Shown here one piece after another: positions 5,835 to 9,867 of a DNA stretch of 9,867 nt. The DNA is taken from positions 1 to 9,867 of the forward strand of contig JAGVPR010000083.1 of the NCBI GenBank assembly GCA_020052115.1. The letters are read 5' to 3'. The notes beneath the pieces were generated by a model that saw only the letters and a list, made by a program, of their open reading frames with translations, did no database searches and had not been told where the DNA came from. The position numbers and the translations under genes are program-made. The stretch is from Candidatus Eiseniibacteriota bacterium. Lineage in GTDB: Bacteria; Eisenbacteria; RBG-16-71-46; JAGVPR01. The first letter of the stretch is position 1; each line of letters starts with the position of its first letter.

Positions 5835-7610
5835 CTATGGAATGTGGACAAACTTCGTTGTTGCCAGCACACCTCCTTTGTCGCTTCGTAGTCGCGCCCA
5901 GAACACCCCGGACACCTCCTGGGCAGAGCTGCTGAGCGGCCACCGAATCTCCACCTCTCCACCTTGACTGGGATCGACCTGCGAGACCCACACGCGCCGG
6001 CCCTGGACATCGAAGATCTCGAGCGAGCAGTTCCCGCGAAGGGCGGTTACTCTGAACTCCACACGGCCCCGGGACGGATTCGGAACAGCCATGATCACTG
6101 GGCGGCGGTCCCACACCATCGTCTCCACAGAGACGATCAGAGGCTCCACCCGGCGCGAGTTCGTCCGAAAGCGGGGAGCGCCGCTCACCACCTCCGAGAC
6201 CTGGATCCAGTACGAGTAGCCCGTCTGTGGATTGGCTGACTCATCCACGACAAGGTAGTCGTCACCCGATCCTGTGAAGCTCTCACCGATCTTCGTCGTG
6301 TCGCCCATGGCGCTCGCACGGAGCACCGTGAAGAGGAAGTCTTCTCGCTTGGCGCTCCCGACCAGGCGCCACGAGATCTGCGCTCCCACGGCCGCTCTCG
6401 ATGCATGAAAGTCGGCGACGTCCACCAGAAGCTCTGAGACGTAGACATCCGACCATCCGATGCTGTTCCTCCTCATCCAGGCCGCCCAGGCCCCGCCGTC
6501 GGGACGGACTGCGACCGTGGCGTAATTATCCTCACGAAGGGTGGTGGAATCCGGCTCCTGCATTCGGCACTGAGGCTCCCAGCCCTCCGAGTCCCATCCT
6601 GAGGAGTAGGGTTCGCGGTAGTTCGTTGTTGCTGTGGCCGGGTTCTTACGGCCCCAGACAACGCGTGGAGGCCCGCCATGGGAGGCATCAATATCGGCGG
6701 CCACGTCCTTCGCGCAGATCATCGGCTCAGGATCATTCACAACACCCATCGACTGCCAGACTCCCTGGATGGTCCGAGAGAAGAAGATATCCTCCCACCC
6801 CTCTGGGATGCAGTCGGAGTAGTTGTGCCAGACGGCCCATGCCTCGCCAGAGGAGTCCACGGCGATCGCGGGCATGAAGGTGGCTGCCTCTTGGCCCGGG
6901 CCCAGCAAGATGGACGGCTCCCAGGTGCCATCAGGCAAGCGCCGGCTCGTGCGCACATCGCTCTCTGTCCAGATGACCCACGGTTGACCGTTCGGCCCCG
7001 CGGCCGCATCCACTTGCCGGGGATCATCCGCCATCCCGGCCGCCACCTGCTCCTCCGGGCCCCAATGATCTCCCTGATACTCCCGCGCGCGCACCACATA
7101 CACGCCGTCATAGGCCACCCAGCAATGCGTGCTGTCAATGGCGGCGATGCCCTGGTAGTTCGCTTCCGAGATCCCGGGGGCCTTCACCACCGTGTCCGGC
7201 ACCGTCCAGCTCGAGCCTCTCCAGTGCGAAGAGAGTAGATCCCAGCCATAGCCGTTGGGCCGCGGCCTCAGCCACGCCACCCAGGGCGTGCCGTCCGGGG
7301 CGATACTCAGCCTCGGCCAAGAGTCGTTCTGAGTGTTGTCGGCATGAAGCCGCTGGCGCGGCGACCAGCCGACCCCCTTCTCCCAGCGGCACCAGTAGAT
7401 CTCGTAATCCGGCGGGCCGACATTGTCCACGCCCATCCAGACCACCCAGGCACGGTCCTGGGGATCGACAGCCACGTTCGGCTGATAATCCTCGTAGTTG
7501 TCGAAGCTGCCGATTTGCTCGCGTTCGGACCAGACGGCAGCGGATGCGGCGGAACCAAGGAGCAGCACGCTGGCGAGGAGAGCCGTGCAGAATGCCGATC
7601 GAGGAGACAT
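5835..7610 (-). CDS. secreted seven-repeat beta-propeller protein with FN3-like and type IX sorting domains
   Basis: A 591-residue exported protein. Residues 1-24 form a standard signal peptide with a hydrophobic core (ALLASVLLLG) and an ASA-type cleavage site. Residues about 26-385 contain seven copies of a motif like AVDPxGxxWVVW, at about 44, 99, 152, 199, 247, 300 and 363, spaced 47-63 residues apart. This is the signature of a seven-bladed beta-propeller, and the motif resembles those of sialidase-like and two-component-regulator propellers. No catalytic residues can be assigned, so carbohydrate or protein binding is as likely as enzymatic action. Residues about 393-490 look like a fibronectin-III domain. 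Residues 508-591 (VPNPSRGRVEF, LEIFDVQGRRV, VFWARL) match the type IX/Por C-terminal sorting domain, so the mature protein probably sits outside the outer membrane. The ATG at 7608-7610 has AAGGAG eight bases upstream and starts directly at the signal peptide. The frame stays open upstream to 7778, but that part crosses the predicted promoter. The gene probably heads an operon with the giant gene downstream. Confidence 0.9.
   Translation of the reverse strand: MSPRSAFCTALLASVLLLGSAASAAVWSEREQIGSFDNYEDYQPNVAVDPQDRAWVVWMGVDNVGPPDYEIYWCRWEKGVGWSPRQRLHADNTQNDSWPRLSIAPDGTPWVAWLRPRPNGYGWDLLSSHWRGSSWTVPDTVVKAPGISEANYQGIAAIDSTHCWVAYDGVYVVRAREYQGDHWGPEEQVAAGMADDPRQVDAAAGPNGQPWVIWTESDVRTSRRLPDGTWEPSILLGPGQEAATFMPAIAVDSSGEAWAVWHNYSDCIPEGWEDIFFSRTIQGVWQSMGVVNDPEPMICAKDVAADIDASHGGPPRVVWGRKNPATATTNYREPYSSGWDSEGWEPQCRMQEPDSTTLREDNYATVAVRPDGGAWAAWMRRNSIGWSDVYVSELLVDVADFHASRAAVGAQISWRLVGSAKREDFLFTVLRASAMGDTTKIGESFTGSGDDYLVVDESANPQTGYSYWIQVSEVVSGAPRFRTNSRRVEPLIVSVETMVWDRRPVIMAVPNPSRGRVEFRVTALRGNCSLEIFDVQGRRVWVSQVDPSQGGEVEIRWPLSSSAQEVSGVFWARLRSDKGGVLATTKFVHIP
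6456..7535 (-). repeat. seven propeller-blade repeats encoded in the secreted protein
   Basis: The core copies read, by residue: 44 PNVAVDPQDRAWVVWM, 99 PRLSIAPDGTPWVAWL, 152 YQGIAAIDSTHCWVAYD, 199 QVDAAAGPNGQPWVIWTE, 247 PAIAVDSSGEAWAVWHN, 300 AKDVAADIDASHGGPPRVVW and 363 YATVAVRPDGGAWAAWMR. Copies 3 and 6 are the most diverged. The repeat is at the protein level and fits one blade per copy; extents are approximate. Confidence 0.7.
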
Positions 7611-7618
7611 GAGCCTTT

Positions 7619-7624
7619 CTCCTT
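7619..7624 (-). promoter_or_regulatory. ribosome binding site fixing the start of the propeller gene
   Basis: AAGGAG (within GGAAGGAG) on the minus strand lies eight bases before the ATG at 7610-7608. That ATG begins the signal peptide. The match and spacing are close to ideal and rule out the 56-codon upstream extension of the frame. Confidence 0.85.
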
Positions 7625-7634
7625 CCGATCTGGA

Positions 7635-7655
7635 GGTGCCTCCGGCAAAGGCACC
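7635..7655 (-). promoter_or_regulatory. hairpin in the leader of the propeller gene
   Basis: GGTGCCT (7635-7641) and AGGCACC (7649-7655) are exact reverse complements around a 7-base loop. The hairpin lies just upstream of the ribosome site and downstream of the predicted promoter, so it would be part of the untranslated leader. It does not include the Shine-Dalgarno. It may stabilise the message or serve as a protein target; no role is shown. Confidence 0.4.
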
Positions 7656-7678
7656 CGAAGACGAATTCGTGCATAACA

Positions 7679-7706
7679 ATGATACCACAGCTGCCCGGAG
7701 CTTCAA
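7679..7706 (-). promoter_or_regulatory. sigma70-like promoter for the propeller/giant-protein operon
   Basis: On the minus strand TTGAAG (7706-7701; 4 of 6) is followed after 16 bases by TATCAT (7684-7679; 5 of 6). This gives a start near 7672 and a leader of about 60 bases containing one hairpin and a strong ribosome site. I saw no sigma54 (-24/-12 GG/GC) element before this gene, so the neighbouring sigma54 activator has no visible target here. Confidence 0.45.
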
Positions 7707-7929
7707 GAGAATCCCAGTCTGCCCGCTGCCGAATCGCTCGATCTGCGAGTCAGGCCCCCATCCCTCCAAAACCCTCACAAACTGCTAAAGAAGCGGTCCG
7801 CGTGACGTCATCCGAGGATTCTGGGACAAGTTCAGTCCAGCGCTCTGCGCTCCCCTTGGGTCCCTGTGACCAAGTCCCCGGAGGACTTTCACCTCCAGGT
7901 TGGTTCCCATGCTGGACGTGCAAACAACT
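7707..7929. other. intergenic stretch with small inverted repeats, no gene seen
   Basis: Together with the promoter, leader and terminator entries this covers the 367 bases between the activator and the propeller gene. It contains the 8-base palindrome TGACGTCA (7803-7810), an imperfect hairpin CTTGGGTC/GACCAAG (7855-7874), and GGAGG/CCTCC (7880-7896) just ahead of the terminator. The short open frames on both strands here lack ribosome sites and recognisable protein character. Any of the palindromes could be an operator, but nothing in the sequence identifies a regulator. Confidence 0.35.
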
Positions 7930-7957
7930 GCGGGGCACCGGAGAACCGATGCCCCGC
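7930..7957 (-). terminator. intrinsic terminator of the sigma54-activator gene
   Basis: GCGGGGCA (7930-7937) pairs perfectly with TGCCCCGC (7950-7957). The loop can add CGG/CCG pairs around a 4-base loop. In the minus-strand RNA the stem is followed by AGUUGUUUGC, a short U-rich tail, and it starts 21 bases past the stop codon. A GC-rich stem with a U-containing tail directly after a gene is a good intrinsic terminator. Confidence 0.7.
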
Positions 7958-7977
7958 GTCGGAGAAGCCTGACGGCG

Positions 7978-9867
7978 CTATTGCGCCCGCGTGCGCCGGC
8001 GATCCAAGCCGTAGCGCTGGATCTTGTTCTTCAGGCCCTTGCGGGAAAGCCCGAGGTACGCGGCCGCGCGGCTCTTGTTCCAGTGGAAGCGATCGAGCGC
8101 GCGCACGATGGCCGCCCGCTCGTACGCGATGACGCTCTCGCGAAGGCCGCCCTCGCGAACCTCCTGAGCCCTCGCCACGCTCTCCGTGGCCGAGAGGAGT
8201 TCCGGCGGAAGCAGATGAAGATCAATCGTCTCGTCCGGCTCGGCGAGCGTGATGGCGCGCTTGACCACCTTCTCCAGCTCGCGGACGTTGCCGGGCCACT
8301 CGAAGTCCACGAGCCGCCTGAGAACCCGGCGCGACACGCCCGCGATCGGCTTCTTCACGTGCTCGCTGTAAACCGTCAGGAAGTACTCGGTGAGAAGGGG
8401 AATGTCCTCGCGCCGCTCGCGCAGCGGCGGGATCGAGATGCAGATATCGTTCAGGCGGTAGTAGAGATCCTTCAGGAAGTGGCCGCCCTGGACCTCCGCG
8501 CGGAGGTCCTTCGAGCTGGTCGCGCAGAGGACACGCACGTCCAGCGGCCGGTACGACGTGGCGCCGACGGGCCGGATCTCGCCCGAGTCGAGCAGGTGCA
8601 GGAAGCGCCGCTGCACGGTCGAGCCGGTCTTGTCTATCTCATCGAGGAAGATCGTGCCGCCGTGAGCCTCTTCGAGGAGCCCCTTCCTGTCGCTCGCCGC
8701 TCCGGTGAACGCGCCCTTCACATAGCCGAACAGCTCGCTCTCGAGAAGCCCCTCGGGCAGGGCCGCGCAATCCACGGTCACGAACGGTCCTCCCGCGCGC
8801 GGGCTCGAGAGGTGGATCGCCTGGGCGATGAGCTTCTTGCCGGTTCCGGTCTCGCCCTGGAGAAGAACGGTCATCTGGCTGTCGCTGATCTTGCCGACGA
8901 GGCGGAGGATCTCGAGCATCTCCGCGTTCTGCGTGACGATGTCGGCGAGCGCGACGCGCTGCATCAGGTCCTCACGCAACGCCATGTTCTTGCTCGCCCG
9001 CTCGCGGAGCCTGGAGGCGGCTAGAAGATTCGCAAGCTGGCGGCCGAGCGCGATGCAGAAGTTGACCTCGGCCTGCTTGGGCGCCGGGCGACCGGCCTCA
9101 CGCGACCGATCGAGATAGAGCCATGTGGAGACAAGTGGGGCCAGCGGCAGAAGGACCACGCTCGCCGGAGTGCGCCCGCGCGCGAGAGACCCGAGCCAAT
9201 CGGCCGGGGGGTCGAGACAGACACGCGCCGTCGCCGTTGCCCACGTGCCGTCGCCCTCGGCGAAGGCGGGGATCGAGACCTCGGCACGGCCGGTCAGACC
9301 GGGGATGCCGTGGCTTCCGAGCACGTTGAGCTTCGCGCCGTCTTTCTCCAACACCGCCACGCCGTCGCAGAGTGTTGCCTCCGCGAGCAGCGATAGCATC
9401 TCGTCCACCTGCTGGCCGGCGGAACGGCCGGAAGTCAGCAGATCCTCCAGATCGCTCGTCGCCGCCGATCCGTGCGAGTTCGCGGTGCCCTGGACGAGCG
9501 CCGCCTCGGTCTGCGCGAGGATCTCGGCGACTCGGGCCGCCGCAGCGCCATCCTCGCGGTCGAGATCGGACTGTGCCGCGCGCACGCGCACCTGCGCGGC
9601 GTCCACGTTTCCGCGGGCAAGATCCACGGAAGCCGCTTCGAGAAGCGCCAGACCCGCGTTGTGGCGAAGCCCCAGATCGCGCGCCAGACGCTCCGATTCT
9701 TCGAGGTATTCGAGCGAAGCGACCTGCTCCTGCCGGTTCCCCGCGCCGAGTAGCCGCCCCAGAGACCGAAGCACCTTGCTGCGGTTGTTGCGATCGCCGA
9801 GGGCTCCCAGCTCCGCCGCGGCCTGCTCGAGCAGGGTCCGCGCCTTCGCGCGGTCGGACGCGCACGC
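7978..9867 (-). CDS. sigma54-dependent transcriptional activator, TPR-GAF-AAA+-Fis (N-terminus outside the window)
   Basis: The frame is open to the window edge, so 629 residues are the C-terminal part of a longer protein. Positions below count from the first residue in the window. Residues 1-130 are Ala/Leu/Arg-rich amphipathic helices of TPR type (LLEQAAAELGALGD, YLEESERLARDLGLRHNAG). Residues about 150-285 look like a GAF sensor domain. Residues about 315-535 are the AAA+ sigma54-contact domain: Walker A GETGTGKK (338-345), GAFTGA (385-390), Walker B TIFLDEID (404-411) and the second Arg finger R471. A Fis-type HTH fills about 580-625 (NKSRAAAYLGLSRKGLKNKI). Such proteins use ATP to remodel RNA polymerase-sigma54 at enhancer-driven promoters. 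Three usually conserved positions differ: GKK for GKE, ATSS for ATN (sensor I), and FLKDLYYR for FRxDLYYR. A TPR-GAF-activator often carries an N-terminal Ser/Thr kinase in related phyla, which would lie beyond 9867. An internal GTG at 9774 is not needed as a start. The gene ends at a terminator and is probably not co-transcribed with the propeller gene. Confidence 0.94.
   Translation of the reverse strand, partial: ACASDRAKARTLLEQAAAELGALGDRNNRSKVLRSLGRLLGAGNRQEQVASLEYLEESERLARDLGLRHNAGLALLEAASVDLARGNVDAAQVRVRAAQSDLDREDGAAAARVAEILAQTEAALVQGTANSHGSAATSDLEDLLTSGRSAGQQVDEMLSLLAEATLCDGVAVLEKDGAKLNVLGSHGIPGLTGRAEVSIPAFAEGDGTWATATARVCLDPPADWLGSLARGRTPASVVLLPLAPLVSTWLYLDRSREAGRPAPKQAEVNFCIALGRQLANLLAASRLRERASKNMALREDLMQRVALADIVTQNAEMLEILRLVGKISDSQMTVLLQGETGTGKKLIAQAIHLSSPRAGGPFVTVDCAALPEGLLESELFGYVKGAFTGAASDRKGLLEEAHGGTIFLDEIDKTGSTVQRRFLHLLDSGEIRPVGATSYRPLDVRVLCATSSKDLRAEVQGGHFLKDLYYRLNDICISIPPLRERREDIPLLTEYFLTVYSEHVKKPIAGVSRRVLRRLVDFEWPGNVRELEKVVKRAITLAEPDETIDLHLLPPELLSATESVARAQEVREGGLRESVIAYERAAIVRALDRFHWNKSRAAAYLGLSRKGLKNKIQRYGLDRRRTRAQ

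Noticed and set aside
7635..7655. Possible sigma54 promoter element (GGTGCC...TTTGCC) before the propeller gene
   Set aside because: The GG and GC elements do not have the required -24/-12 spacing. The sequence is explained better as a leader hairpin.
7611..7778. 56-codon N-terminal extension of the propeller protein
   Set aside because: The extension places the signal peptide internally and crosses the predicted promoter, while an ideal AAGGAG precedes the ATG at 7610.
7679..7972. Plus-strand open frame of 97 codons in the intergenic region
   Set aside because: No ribosome site, Pro/Ser-rich random-looking peptide, and it overlaps the promoter and terminator of the minus-strand genes.
7900..9024. 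Plus-strand open frame of 374 codons
   Set aside because: It is antisense to the AAA+ and HTH domains of the sigma54 activator. Its protein is Arg/Ala/Glu-rich and low in complexity, a typical shadow of a high-GC gene.
9098..9865. Second minus-strand frame of 255 codons over the activator
   Set aside because: It is an Arg/Gly/Ala-rich out-of-frame reading of the TPR/GAF region. The other frame continues directly into the AAA+ domain.
1..9867. Defence island, CRISPR, mobile element or RNA genes
   Set aside because: I found no repeat array, transposase or integrase motifs, tRNA-like cloverleaf or rRNA segment. CPBP proteases are sometimes called 'Abi', but one alone is not evidence of a phage-defence system.

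Overview
The window suggests a GC-rich bacterium of the FCB-like or candidate-phylum kind (Eisenbacteria, Krumholzibacteria and Latescibacteria are the sort of lineages I have in mind). The reasons are two large secreted proteins that both end in a type IX (Por) / FlgD-like C-terminal sorting domain, a dockerin-like calcium loop in one of them, and a TPR-GAF-sigma54 activator. The lineage is inferred from protein style, not from a marker gene. All four convincing genes lie on the minus strand. Nothing on the plus strand looks like a real gene.

In transcription order (right to left): (1) 7978-9867 is a sigma54-dependent activator with TPR-like helices, a GAF-like domain, a AAA+ domain with GAFTGA, and a Fis-type HTH. 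Its N-terminus runs off the window, and it ends in a good intrinsic terminator. (2) 7611-7929 is an intergenic stretch with a sigma70-like promoter and a leader hairpin for the next gene. (3) 5835-7610 is a secreted protein with seven copies of a W-rich beta-propeller motif, a fibronectin-III-like domain and a sorting domain. (4) After a 94-base gap, 1355-5740 is a 1461-residue secreted mosaic: an HExxH zincin-like N-terminal region, Ig-like units carrying Asp-rich or dockerin-like calcium loops, a long C-terminal module without a name I know, and a sorting domain. It is followed by a perfect 13-bp hairpin with a UUCG loop. (5) 62-1048 is a CPBP/CAAX-type intramembrane protease with its own promoter and a leader hairpin that buries its only Shine-Dalgarno-like sequence.

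The propeller gene and the giant gene are probably co-transcribed, since there is no terminator or clear promoter in the gap, and both products should leave the cell by the same route. The activator and the membrane protease look like separate transcription units. I see no CRISPR array, mobile element, RNA gene, phage module or recognised defence system. The most notable points are the divergent catalytic residues of the sigma54 activator, the domain mosaic of the giant protein, the seven-repeat propeller, and the RBS-burying hairpin in front of the protease gene.
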